Notes under the pieces: generated by a model
The model's input: only the letters and a program-made list of their open reading frames with translations
The model's database searches: none
What the model was told of the DNA's origin: nothing
In this document: positions 34,078 through 41,898 of the stretch, piece after piece
Layout: every line of letters starts with the position of its first letter
Position numbering within the stretch: the first letter of the stretch is position 1
Source of the DNA: CBDEGK01 sp965237855
GTDB taxonomy: Bacteria > Pseudomonadota > Gammaproteobacteria > Pseudomonadales > Halieaceae
DNA length: 64,000 nt
Direction: 5' to 3'
NCBI GenBank assembly: GCA_965237855.1
Contig: CBDEGK010000001.1
Coordinates: forward strand, 186,001-250,000
Position numbers and translations under genes: made by a program

Positions 34078-35784
34078 CTAGGAGATCTGCTGCTCGAAGT
34101 AGGCCTTCAGGTCCTTTTTCAGGATCTTGCCGGTGGCATTTCGCGGCAGCGGCTCGTCGAGGATGAAGATGTAGTGGGGCACCTTGAAGTGGGCCAGATT
34201 TTCTTTGGCAAACGCCCGCACCTCGTCTTCATTCACGGTTTTGCCTGCCTTGGCGACCACGGCAACCGCGAGTTGTTCGCCCATGGCCTCGTCGGGCAAG
34301 CCAAAGGCCGCCACCTCCTCGATACTGCGATGGTCGTACAAGGCTCCTTCAATTTCTGCCGGATAGATGTTCTCGCCGCCGCGAATCACCATGTCCTTGG
34401 CACGGTCGGACAGGTAGAGATAGCCATTCTCGTCGAAATAGCCGATGTCGCCGGAGTTAAACCAACCGTCTTCGAAATCCTCGGCGTTGGCATCGGGGCG
34501 GTTCCAGTATTCGGAAATAAGCGTGGGTGATTTCATCCACAGGTGGCCGGCCTCGCCCTGGGCCAATTCCGTACCCTCGTCATCCCGCACGCTCACCTCG
34601 ACCGTGGGATGCAGGTAGCCAGCGGAACCGGGGTTGCGGGTGAAAGGTGCACCGGTAAACGCGGTGCCGACGGCATTGGTTTCCGTCATGCCCCAGCCGG
34701 TGCCGGGATAGCCCTGGGGCAGTTTCTCTTCAATAAGGCGCGCCGCCTTGGGTGGAGTTGCGGCACCACCTGCACCCACGCTAAACAGGCTGCTGGTATC
34801 GCGGTCGTCAAATTCCGGTGATTCCAGCAGTTGCAATAACATGGCCGGGGCCGAACTGCATATAGTCACTCGCTCGGTTTCGATTAGCTCAAGCGCCTGC
34901 TCTGCGTTCCACTTATACATCATTACTATTCGGCGCCCGCCTTTAAAGGCGGTCAGGAAAACCGCATGCAGACCAGACACATGAAACAGTGGCACTGCCA
35001 GCATCTGGGTCGGTTCGAAGCCGGATTCCATCATGGCAGTGATGGTATCGGGATTGATCATGGCAGAGGCATAGGCCGCTACCTCAAAATTGGTGATGGC
35101 CTGGCACAGGGCGCGGTGGGTCGAAACAGCGCCTTTGGGTACGCCGGTGGTACCGGAGGTATACAAAATCATGACCAGGTCTTCTGGTTCAATATCTGCA
35201 GCGGGCATTACCGCGCTTTCAGCGCCGGCAATAAACTCATTCAGCGTGAATGAGCCCGCTTGGGGTTCGTATCCCTCCGGGCGGGCGATAACGGCGGCAA
35301 TGGCCTGTTCCGTCAGCCAGTCCGCCACCATGCCGTAGCGTTGGTGGTCGCAAAACACGGCCCGCGCGTCAGCATCGCTGAGGGCGTATTCGAGATCTTT
35401 GGCCTGGCCCCAGCTGTTGAGAGGGACAACGACCGCACCAATAGACGTAATGGCGATATAGGCACTCATCCACTCGGGATAGTTGCGCATGGCGATAGCG
35501 ACACGATCCCCTTTGCCAATCCCCAGCGTGTTGACCAGCTGGTGGCCGATACTGGCAGCCTGTTGCAGCATTCCCTGGAAAGTGAAGCGTTCCCCTTCAT
35601 AAACCAGGAATTCACGATCGCCGTGGACAGCAGCCGCCTCGAAGACATCCAGCAAACTGGCGGGCGCGCTGTCATACATCTTGTATTCAACGCCATCGAT
35701 GCTCCGCTGAGAGATCGAGAAAGGGGAGCCTGCCCCGGTTAGCTGGGCGATGGCTTCGTCGTAGGCGGCCTTTAATTCTGGCAT
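34078..35784 (-). CDS. AMP-binding acyl-CoA synthetase
   Basis: 568-residue adenylate-forming ligase. The phosphate loop MILYTSGTTGVPKGA lies near residues 209-223, WGMTETNAVG follows near 350, the hinge DRAKDMVIRGGENIYP near 440-455, and the C-terminal lysine motif LPRNATGKILKKDL near 545-558. Fatty or aromatic acid substrates are possible. It resembles the ligase at 49032-50747 in length and in the RNYPEWM segment near residue 105, so they are paralogues. It is divergent from no close gene on its upstream side; a 206-bp spacer to 35991 shows no further gene. Confidence 0.92.
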   Translation of the reverse strand: MPELKAAYDEAIAQLTGAGSPFSISQRSIDGVEYKMYDSAPASLLDVFEAAAVHGDREFLVYEGERFTFQGMLQQAASIGHQLVNTLGIGKGDRVAIAMRNYPEWMSAYIAITSIGAVVVPLNSWGQAKDLEYALSDADARAVFCDHQRYGMVADWLTEQAIAAVIARPEGYEPQAGSFTLNEFIAGAESAVMPAADIEPEDLVMILYTSGTTGVPKGAVSTHRALCQAITNFEVAAYASAMINPDTITAMMESGFEPTQMLAVPLFHVSGLHAVFLTAFKGGRRIVMMYKWNAEQALELIETERVTICSSAPAMLLQLLESPEFDDRDTSSLFSVGAGGAATPPKAARLIEEKLPQGYPGTGWGMTETNAVGTAFTGAPFTRNPGSAGYLHPTVEVSVRDDEGTELAQGEAGHLWMKSPTLISEYWNRPDANAEDFEDGWFNSGDIGYFDENGYLYLSDRAKDMVIRGGENIYPAEIEGALYDHRSIEEVAAFGLPDEAMGEQLAVAVVAKAGKTVNEDEVRAFAKENLAHFKVPHYIFILDEPLPRNATGKILKKDLKAYFEQQIS

Positions 35785-35990
35785 GGTCGGTTCCCTTTCT
35801 CTGGCGTCGATGGTTTAGCTTGGACGTAGTGTAGAAGTGGCGGCAATGTATCGCGATAGTCAGAATTTTCAAGATCCCGTGGCATAAATTGTCATGCCAA
35901 TGGGAAGGACTGTGTGCAATGCCGGTCTCTGTGTAGAAACTCCTGATTGTTAGTATAGTCTGCCAGCCGCGCACCGCTTGCAGTCGGTGA

Positions 35991-37307
35991 CTAGCTTGCG
36001 TCTGCTGAATGGGTGGCGGAATGATCGGGTTCCTGCATCGGCACCAGCGTAATAGCCGCCACTAGCAGGAGAACCAGGCCGCCAATACAAACCCATTCCG
36101 CGAGCGCGTAGCTGCCAAAATAATCCAGCCCCAGGCTGAACAAGGCCGGCCCGATAGCGCTGGCAAACACCATGGTAGAGGTGCACAAGCCGTTGATTTC
36201 ACCCAGGTGCAGCGGGCCAAAATTGCGAATGAAAGCCAGGTTGGAAATGACTGACCAGAGCCCGCCGCCAAAGCCGAAACCCACGGTCAGCAGCCAGTAA
36301 CCCCAGTTTTGATCCAGGTTCAACAGGCCCTGGGCGCCGCTGATAAAGGCGATCAGCATGATAACGAGGAGGGGCTTGAGGGAGCTCTTATCTGCCAGCC
36401 AGCCGAACAACATATTGGTGGACGTCGACACCAATGCCACCGGGAAAAAGTAGCTGAATGCTTCGGTGGCGGTGCGCCCGGCCTCGGTAAACAATGACAC
36501 AATGTGGAAGGTCACAGCGGTGGCGAAGAGGCCGTGCATAGCCAGGCTGAGACTGTATATCCAGAAGGTGGGCGTGCGCCGGGCCTCGGCCAGGGTGAGG
36601 CTCACTGGATCCAGCCTGATGGCGGATGGGTCCGCGGTACCACCGTCGATACTGACACCACATTCAGTGGGGTTATTGCGCAACAGCAGCACCGCCGCCA
36701 ATGAGAACCCGGCGCAAGCCAATGCCAGTACCCACAGCGCACCGCGCCACTGGTACTCACCAATCATCCAGGCTAAACCCAGCGGAGCCAGGGAAAACCC
36801 GAAACTGACAAACACCCCACGCAGGCTGCTGACCAGGCCGCGACGTCTTTCGAACCACAGCAGCAGGATATTGGTGGAACAGCTGGTCAGTATGCCCTGG
36901 CCGAAAAAACGCACGCCAAAATAACCCAGGGTGATGAAGACAAAGGTAGCTGCGGTACCGCCGCCCAGGGCGGCAGAAAAATGATCCGTCAGGGAAATGA
37001 AGACCAGCATGCCGGCCAGGGCCATGCTGGCTATGGGTACCATGATGCGGCCGCCCAGCAGGTCGTAGAGGCGGCCAGCCCGGGTTAAAAACAGAGCCGA
37101 GGTAACCGTGCCGATGAGATAGGCGAGACTAAGTTGAGTGCGGGTGAGGCCCAGCACCTCGATCAAGGGGTCGGTAAACACCGCCATGCCCATGGTCTGG
37201 CCGGGAATACTGGCCCAGAAACCCAGCAAACTCAGCAGCCAGATCACCCAACCGTAGTAGAAGGGCAGCTTGCGGATATCGAATGGCCAATTGGGTGAGA
37301 TTTTCAT
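35991..37307 (-). CDS. MFS transporter
   Basis: 438-residue major facilitator protein with twelve predicted helices. The start FYYGWVIWLLSLLGFWASIPGQTMG resembles OxlT/monocarboxylate-type MFS members (in part YYGWVIWLLSLLGF), and the loop 2-3 region reads SALFLTRAGRLYDLLGGR, with the G-R-x-x-D-x-x-G-G-R pattern. Substrate is probably an organic acid, but this is inference from subfamily resemblance. ATG at 37307 is preferred over GTG at 37325 because it opens with the usual short cytoplasmic leader. Divergent from a PNPOx-like gene, 64 bp away. Confidence 0.88.
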   Translation of the reverse strand: MKISPNWPFDIRKLPFYYGWVIWLLSLLGFWASIPGQTMGMAVFTDPLIEVLGLTRTQLSLAYLIGTVTSALFLTRAGRLYDLLGGRIMVPIASMALAGMLVFISLTDHFSAALGGGTAATFVFITLGYFGVRFFGQGILTSCSTNILLLWFERRRGLVSSLRGVFVSFGFSLAPLGLAWMIGEYQWRGALWVLALACAGFSLAAVLLLRNNPTECGVSIDGGTADPSAIRLDPVSLTLAEARRTPTFWIYSLSLAMHGLFATAVTFHIVSLFTEAGRTATEAFSYFFPVALVSTSTNMLFGWLADKSSLKPLLVIMLIAFISGAQGLLNLDQNWGYWLLTVGFGFGGGLWSVISNLAFIRNFGPLHLGEINGLCTSTMVFASAIGPALFSLGLDYFGSYALAEWVCIGGLVLLLVAAITLVPMQEPDHSATHSADAS

Positions 37308-37371
37308 GGGCGCGAATATTAGCACCGAATGTTATTCTTGGCGGCCGCAATTTTGAAAACCAGGTATAGCC

Positions 37372-37788
37372 GTGAATTTTAGTATGACCACCGAGCAACA
37401 GGAGACTTTCCTGTCGCAGCCGCGCGTTGGTATTTTCGCTTTCAACCAGGGCGGTGAAAGCCCCTTGCTGACTCCGATGTGGTTTGTCTATGAGAACGGT
37501 ACAGGCGAGTACTGGTTTCTGACCGATGTCGAATCCCGCAAGGGTAAGCTGCTGTTTGTTGGCTCGCCCATCTCGATGTTGGCGCAAAAGGACAGCACGC
37601 CGCACAAATACGTGTCGGTGCGGGGTAAGGTGTGCGCAATTTCCGAGGGCAGCTCTGATGATTGGGCGGCTATGGCGCGCCACTATGCCGTGGAGGGTAC
37701 AATAAACATAGAGGATACTGGTCTGGGAAGCCCCGTGCTGGTGCGGGTAAGAATCGACAGGTGGACCAGTTATGACGAGGCGAAGTAG
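37372..37788 (+). CDS. Pyridoxamine 5'-phosphate oxidase-like (PNPOx) split-barrel protein
   Basis: 138-residue split-barrel flavin-binding protein: FLSQPRVGIFAFNQG, PLLTPMWFVYENG and SRKGKLLFVGSPISMLAQKD outline the first strands, and HKYVSVRGKV the later ones. Such small proteins bind FMN, F420 or heme; many are reductases of unknown substrate. GTG at 37372 has an AGGTAT site; ATG at 37384 is an alternative. The next gene starts 6 bp after its stop, so the two are likely one transcript. Confidence 0.82.
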   Translation: MNFSMTTEQQETFLSQPRVGIFAFNQGGESPLLTPMWFVYENGTGEYWFLTDVESRKGKLLFVGSPISMLAQKDSTPHKYVSVRGKVCAISEGSSDDWAAMARHYAVEGTINIEDTGLGSPVLVRVRIDRWTSYDEAK

Positions 37789-37793
37789 GACTG

Positions 37794-38270
37794 GTGCTTG
37801 AAACACCCCAGGAAGACAACTCCCTATTTCTTTCCCGCAGCGATGTAAACGAGCCGCTCTCCACTCACTCCCAGCACGGTTTTCACCTGGACGATGCGGA
37901 TTGGCCCTCGGTGGAGCATTACTACCAGGGCATGAAGTTTGAGAATCTTGAATACCGGGAGAAAATACGCCAGGCCAGCCATCCGAAACAGGCGCGTAAA
38001 CTCGGCGGCAGCCGCTTTAAGCGTGTACGCAAAGGCTGGAAGAAAATGCGGCGTGTGGTCATGACCCGCGCGGTCTACACCAAGTGCCGAACGCACACCG
38101 AGGTTGCTGAACAGTTATTGGCAACGGGAGACCTATTGCTGGTGGAGAATAGTGCCTACGACTATTTCTGGGGCTGCGGCCGCGACCGGCGTGGCCACAA
38201 TACCTATGGCCAGGTGTTGATGGATGTGCGGGATAAGCTGCGGCAGGAAAGCGCTGCGGCCACCAGTTAG
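37794..38270 (+). CDS. NADAR family N-glycosidase-like protein (YbiA-like)
   Basis: 158-residue NADAR domain. Diagnostic segments are the ADWPSVEHYYQGMKF motif near residue 37-51, ARKLGG, and the C-terminal NSAYDYFWGCGRDRRGHNTYGQVLM with the W-G-x-G core, given in part as DYFWGCGRDRRGHNTYGQVL. Family members hydrolyse N-glycosidic bonds in riboflavin-pathway intermediates (YbiA) or remove ADP-ribose from nucleic acid bases. GTG start with a TAGGA site directly after the PNPOx-like gene. A flavin-related housekeeping role is suggested by this pairing, but a role in ADP-ribose turnover cannot be excluded. Confidence 0.87.
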   Translation: MLETPQEDNSLFLSRSDVNEPLSTHSQHGFHLDDADWPSVEHYYQGMKFENLEYREKIRQASHPKQARKLGGSRFKRVRKGWKKMRRVVMTRAVYTKCRTHTEVAEQLLATGDLLLVENSAYDYFWGCGRDRRGHNTYGQVLMDVRDKLRQESAAATS

Positions 38271-38288
38271 GAATCTGCCAGCGCTGGG

Positions 38289-38684
38289 CTATAGATCTGT
38301 TCGCAGTGGCTGGATGCTATCGACGATCGCTTGTTGCAATTCGCCGGCATGGAAAATAATTTCGATGTGTTCAATAAGTCCATCGACAATTCTAAAACGG
38401 CTCGCTATGCGCAGGCGTTGTTCCACCCCATGCAACTCGAGGGTGTAGCGCACGTCTGCGTAGGGTGCTTCGACTACCCAGACCTCGTCAGTCATGGCCT
38501 TATTCGCCTCGTAGGCCGGGTCTTTTAACAGCTCGCGCAATTGTTCGCCATTGCCGCCGGTCTGGTAGCCCATTTCGATACGCTCGCAGTTGTCGGCGAA
38601 TAGGACCTTGTCAGGCTCGTGGTCGAGCAGGCCTTCCTGGAGATAGGTTCGGGCGATGGCGATCAGTTCATCATGTTGAGTCAT
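38289..38684 (-). CDS. SnoaL-like small protein of unknown function
   Basis: 131-residue protein; the start MTQHDELIAIARTYLQEGLLDH followed by DKVLFADNCERIEMG and a strand-rich end resembles NTF2/SnoaL-type cone folds that bind small hydrophobic molecules. No catalytic residues are assignable. ATG at 38684 gives the family-like N-terminus, though the frame is open well upstream. It is divergent from the alcohol dehydrogenase gene, 75 bp away, and converges on the NADAR gene. Confidence 0.65.
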   Translation of the reverse strand: MTQHDELIAIARTYLQEGLLDHEPDKVLFADNCERIEMGYQTGGNGEQLRELLKDPAYEANKAMTDEVWVVEAPYADVRYTLELHGVEQRLRIASRFRIVDGLIEHIEIIFHAGELQQAIVDSIQPLRTDL

Positions 38685-38759
38685 TGCACAAATATCCGCA
38701 GTAGTGATGTAGGAGTGAGCTAGTCGGGCTATTATCGAGTAAACGATTGGGGAAAGATA

Positions 38760-39785
38760 ATGAGCGATATGCCGATGGTGCGTATTCACGCACCCAATGA
38801 TCTGCGAACGGATCAAGTCAGCCGGCCGGTGGCCGGAGACAACGATGTAGTGGTGCAAGTGGCTCAGTGTGGCATCTGTGGCTCAGACCTGAGCTATGCC
38901 AAGATTGGCGGCATTCCCGGTGCGGCCAGCCCTTTTGCCCTGGGTCACGAGTTTTCCGGCAGCGTGGCCGAAGTGGGCGCGAATGTCAGCCATGTCAGTG
39001 TGGGTGACCGGGTGGTGATCAATCCAGAGGCTGGGGCCAATGGCATCGGTAGTGGCGGCCTCAAGGGCGCTTTCGCACCCTATATCCTGTTTGAAAATGC
39101 AGCGGCTTACCCGCAGGGCGTGCTTAAACTGCCTGAATCCCTGGACCTGGAGATGGGCGCGCTGATTGAACCACTGTCGGTAGGCATGCACGGCGTCAAC
39201 CAGGGCAAGATTGGCGCTGACGATAAGGTGGTGGTTTTCGGGGCGGGGCCGGTGGGTCTTAGCGCCGCGGTGGTGGCCAGGTACTACGGCGCGCAACAGG
39301 TTGTGGTGGTGGATCTGTCAGAGAAGCGACTGGCGGTGGCGGCCGAGCTGGGGTTGATTCCCTTCAAGGCAGATGCGGGTGATATCAGTGATTTTCTCAA
39401 GCAACAACACGGCACAGTGTCCCTCGGTCCGCTACTAGGCGAGCAGGCGGCGACCGACGTGTATATCGAGGCGACCGGCGTTGGACCGGTGTTCCAACAG
39501 ATATTGGAGGTGGCCGGCAAGGGCGCTCGCGTGGTGGTAATTGGTGTTCATTTCGCACCGGTTGAAATCAATATGATTGGTTTGTTGATGCGCGAGCTTC
39601 AGCTAACCGCTGCCATGAGTTACACCACAGAGTTTGAGGATGTCATCAAGATGTTGGAGTCAGGGCGGGTGGAGGTGTCACCAATGATTAGCCATCGCTT
39701 TCCGCTTTCAGAGTTTGCCGAGGCCTTCGCCCAGGCCCAGCGCCAGGACGAAGCCGTTAAAGTGTTGGTGGATTGCCAGGGGTAA
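38760..39785 (+). CDS. Medium-chain zinc-type alcohol dehydrogenase family protein
   Basis: 341-residue MDR protein. Catalytic-zinc ligands are visible as Cys37 in QCGICGSDL (second Cys40) and His63-Glu64 in LGHEFSG; NAD binding is through VVFGAGPVGLSAAVVARYYGA near residue 159. Where most zinc MDRs carry a four-Cys structural-zinc lobe (about residues 90-110), this protein reads INPEAGANGIGSGGLKGAF with no cysteine, so the structural zinc is absent. It resembles butanediol, sorbitol or threonine dehydrogenase relatives. The EthD-like gene starts 4 bp after its stop. Confidence 0.85.
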   Translation: MSDMPMVRIHAPNDLRTDQVSRPVAGDNDVVVQVAQCGICGSDLSYAKIGGIPGAASPFALGHEFSGSVAEVGANVSHVSVGDRVVINPEAGANGIGSGGLKGAFAPYILFENAAAYPQGVLKLPESLDLEMGALIEPLSVGMHGVNQGKIGADDKVVVFGAGPVGLSAAVVARYYGAQQVVVVDLSEKRLAVAAELGLIPFKADAGDISDFLKQQHGTVSLGPLLGEQAATDVYIEATGVGPVFQQILEVAGKGARVVVIGVHFAPVEINMIGLLMRELQLTAAMSYTTEFEDVIKMLESGRVEVSPMISHRFPLSEFAEAFAQAQRQDEAVKVLVDCQG

Positions 39786-39789
39786 GCAC

Positions 39790-40476
39790 ATGGAAAAAAT
39801 GATCTACCTGTTGCAGCGCCCAGCCGCAACGTCTATCGAGGATTTTCGAGGGGTGCTTCTAAATGAGCTGATCGTTGGCCTACGCAGCAACGGCGCCTCA
39901 CACATCACCATCAATGTGGCTGATCTCAATGACCTACTTGAAGCTGAAGCACCGGGTCGATTGATGGGACCCTGGCAGGATGTCGCGGCGGTAGTGGCGC
40001 TCTGGCACAACAACATTGATGAGCGGACGGGCATTGAAGCCTGTCTGCAGGAGATGTCTGCGTCCATCACCGGTTACCTGGTCACCGAGTCAGTGCCGCA
40101 GGGTTTTGAACCGGAATGGGAGGGCGGTCAGCGTCGTTCCGGTGTTACCCAGTTCGGCGCAAATGGAAAGCCTCCCGGCATCTCCGATGAGGACTTCTAC
40201 CACAACTGGCAGATCCTGCATTCCGCCCAGTCTTTTGACTTGCATCCACTGCGTTGGTCCTATGTGCGAAATGCAGTGGCTCGACCGCTAACGGCCAATG
40301 CACCGGAATATCGCGCCATTGTATCCGAGCATTTCCGGGAGCTAGAGGTGTTCATGGATGATGAGCGCTACTTCGGTTCCGCCGAGGCCGTACAGGAAAT
40401 GATTGAGGCAGTGTCGGGCTTCTGTGATATGGAGACTATGTTTTCTCTGGGGATGAGCGAGTACTACTTCAAGTAA
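39790..40476 (+). CDS. EthD-like/dabb domain protein
   Basis: 228-residue protein that looks like two alpha+beta ferredoxin-like halves: MEKMIYLLQRPAATSIEDFRGVL with IPD-like strand GYLVTESVPQGF, then ISDEDFYHNWQILHSAQSFDLHPL, RWSYVRNAVARPL and FRELEVFMDDERYFGSAEAV, typical of EthD-type sequences. EthD proteins occur in degradation clusters with oxygenases and dehydrogenases; their function is not settled. It is coupled to the alcohol dehydrogenase upstream and overlaps the convergent anti-sigma-like gene by 8 bp. Confidence 0.72.
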   Translation: MEKMIYLLQRPAATSIEDFRGVLLNELIVGLRSNGASHITINVADLNDLLEAEAPGRLMGPWQDVAAVVALWHNNIDERTGIEACLQEMSASITGYLVTESVPQGFEPEWEGGQRRSGVTQFGANGKPPGISDEDFYHNWQILHSAQSFDLHPLRWSYVRNAVARPLTANAPEYRAIVSEHFRELEVFMDDERYFGSAEAVQEMIEAVSGFCDMETMFSLGMSEYYFK

Positions 40477-40816
40477 ACATCCGCCGGAACATAAAATGCA
40501 GTCCCAGCAGCAGTAGGCCCAGTACTCCGGCCAGACTGTTTATCGGGGCCAGCACAAAGGCAATCCACTCGTTGTTGAACTGGTAGAGATCGGAGGCCAG
40601 CAAGCCGGTGACCAGGCCAACCGTATGTTGCAGTGGCGAGGACAAGACCAGTTCCAGAGCCACCAGGAGTGCCACGATTCCGAGTCGCGTCAGGGTGAGT
40701 CGGCGCTTTCGATTCTCTATCCGTGCCATAACCGCAGTCAGGAAATCGTCCCCGGCGAGCTCTTCGCTGGCGGCTGCAAACAGTGAATCCAGCAGGGGGT
40801 CGTGTTCTTCGTTCAT
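40469..40816 (-). CDS. Putative membrane anti-sigma factor
   Basis: 115-residue protein with a charged cytosolic N-terminus (MNEEHDPLLDSLFAAASEEL, then DDFLTAVMARIENRKRR) and two hydrophobic helices (IVALLVALELVLSS; LAGVLGLLLLGLHFMF). No zinc-binding HxxxCxxC motif is present. Its start overlaps the stop of the ECF sigma gene by ATGA, the usual layout of sigma/anti-sigma pairs. The anti-sigma role is inferred from position, size and topology, not from recognised sequence. Confidence 0.6.
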   Translation of the reverse strand: MNEEHDPLLDSLFAAASEELAGDDFLTAVMARIENRKRRLTLTRLGIVALLVALELVLSSPLQHTVGLVTGLLASDLYQFNNEWIAFVLAPINSLAGVLGLLLLGLHFMFRRMFT

Positions 40817-41364
40817 GTCGACTCTCCATAGGCAGACAACATGGCGCGCATGCGTTCACTGCCCCGGCGAATATGTGATTTTACCGTGCCCAGCTGCATA
40901 CCAGTTAGCTCGGCGATTTCTGCGTGACTCAGGCGCTCGTGGTAAGAGAGGACGATGCAGGTTCTGACATCGCCAGCCAGGGTGCTCAATGCACGATCGA
41001 GGTCTATCGACACGGAGGTTTTATCTGGGCCAGCGAGCTCAATGTTGTCCTCACTTTCCGAGTGTTCCAACGGATCGTGCTTACGCTGATGTTGCAGCCA
41101 TTGGTTTATGGCCAGCCGTTTCAGCCAGGCGCCGAATTTGTCGGCGTCCTCCAGTTGACGGAGTTTCCCCCAGGCCTGCAGGAAGACCTGTTGCGCCAGG
41201 TCATCCGCTAACACAGGGTCGTTGCTGCAGCGGCGCATCAGATTGCGAATCCAGGACTGGCGGCGCCGCACCAGCTCTGCAAAAGCCTCGCGATCGCCTT
41301 TGGCGGCCAGACTCACTACCAGGGACTCCGGGCCATCGGCATAGTGATTGGGCGATGAAGGCAT
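40813..41364 (-). CDS. ECF-type RNA polymerase sigma factor
   Basis: 183-residue sigma-70 family protein of ECF type. Region 2 is visible as FAELVRRRQSWIRNLMRRCSNDPVLADDLAQQVFLQAW (in part DPVLADDLAQQVFLQAW) and region 4 as LSYHERLSHAEIAELTGMQLGTVKSHIRRGSERMR (in part LSHAEIAELTGMQLGTVK). It starts immediately after the stop of the DUF6249 gene (TAA then ATG) and overlaps the putative anti-sigma gene. Its own promoter lies presumably upstream of 41769. Target genes are unknown. Confidence 0.93.
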   Translation of the reverse strand: MPSSPNHYADGPESLVVSLAAKGDREAFAELVRRRQSWIRNLMRRCSNDPVLADDLAQQVFLQAWGKLRQLEDADKFGAWLKRLAINQWLQHQRKHDPLEHSESEDNIELAGPDKTSVSIDLDRALSTLAGDVRTCIVLSYHERLSHAEIAELTGMQLGTVKSHIRRGSERMRAMLSAYGEST

Positions 41365-41769
41365 TTATTGCGCCTTGTTCTCTCCCTGGTTACCCGCGGC
41401 GACCTTTGCTGCCACTAGCAATCCAACTCCCACGAAGGCGGTAAGAAAGGAGGCACCCAGCAGTGGCATCAAGGCCTTCTCGCTAATTTGCGCAAGAAAG
41501 AGGCCCATGACTGCCAGCCCAGGTGATACAAAAATCACGATGATGCCAGACACCTTCAGGTCCCTGGCTGCGTTCTTGCCACTACCGCTGGCATTGAGCA
41601 CCTGCTCAATGACATCCGGGTTTATTTCGTTGCCGCTTTCTACCATGCGGCGCAGGGTCTCCTGCTGTGATTCCCGTTTGCGCGCGGTATCCCAAATGCC
41701 GCCGATGACACAAGCTGCAATAAATAGCCAGAATCCCAGGGCACCCATGCCTGCTGCTGCACTTTCCAT
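41365..41769 (-). CDS. DUF6249-like membrane protein upstream of an ECF sigma factor
   Basis: 134-residue protein with three hydrophobic helices (GALGFWLFIAACVIGGIW, VSGIIVIFVSPGLAVMGLFLA, LLGASFLTAFVGVGLLVAA) and a charged loop (DTARKRESQQETLRRMVESG). This pattern is typical of DUF6249 proteins that accompany ECF sigma genes; the function is unknown, but it may sense envelope state together with the downstream pair. ATG at 41769 is preceded by a GGAGATAG site; the frame is open to 41844 but that part overlaps the hairpin repeat region. Confidence 0.72.
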   Translation of the reverse strand: MESAAAGMGALGFWLFIAACVIGGIWDTARKRESQQETLRRMVESGNEINPDVIEQVLNASGSGKNAARDLKVSGIIVIFVSPGLAVMGLFLAQISEKALMPLLGASFLTAFVGVGLLVAAKVAAGNQGENKAQ

Positions 41770-41806
41770 GGTTCTATCTCCTGTTGTCACGGTTGATAGT
41801 ACTAGA

Positions 41807-41834
41807 GATGCAGGAAAATCGCTTTTGGATGCAG
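41807..41834. promoter_or_regulatory. 7-bp direct repeats with 21-bp period upstream of the sigma operon
   Basis: GATGCAG occurs at 41807-41813 and 41828-41834, a spacing of 21 bp, within the presumed promoter of the DUF6249/sigma/anti-sigma operon. The repeat is short, so chance cannot be excluded. Confidence 0.3.
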
Positions 41835-41845
41835 CAGGAGACAAA

Positions 41846-41885
41846 AAAGGGGTCAGACCCCGCTTTAGCGGGCTCTGACCCCTTT
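41846..41885. repeat. REP-like long hairpin, copy B
   Basis: An 18-bp stem (one C:C mismatch) closes on a TTTA loop. The outer arms AAAGGGGTCAGA / TCTGACCCCTTT are perfect 12-bp complements, and the core matches the repeats near the RAYT gene. It lies 14 bp downstream of the thiolase stop on the minus strand, so it can act as the 3' hairpin of that operon's transcript and separate it from the sigma operon. Confidence 0.75.
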
Positions 41886-41898
41886 GGAGGGAGGAGGT

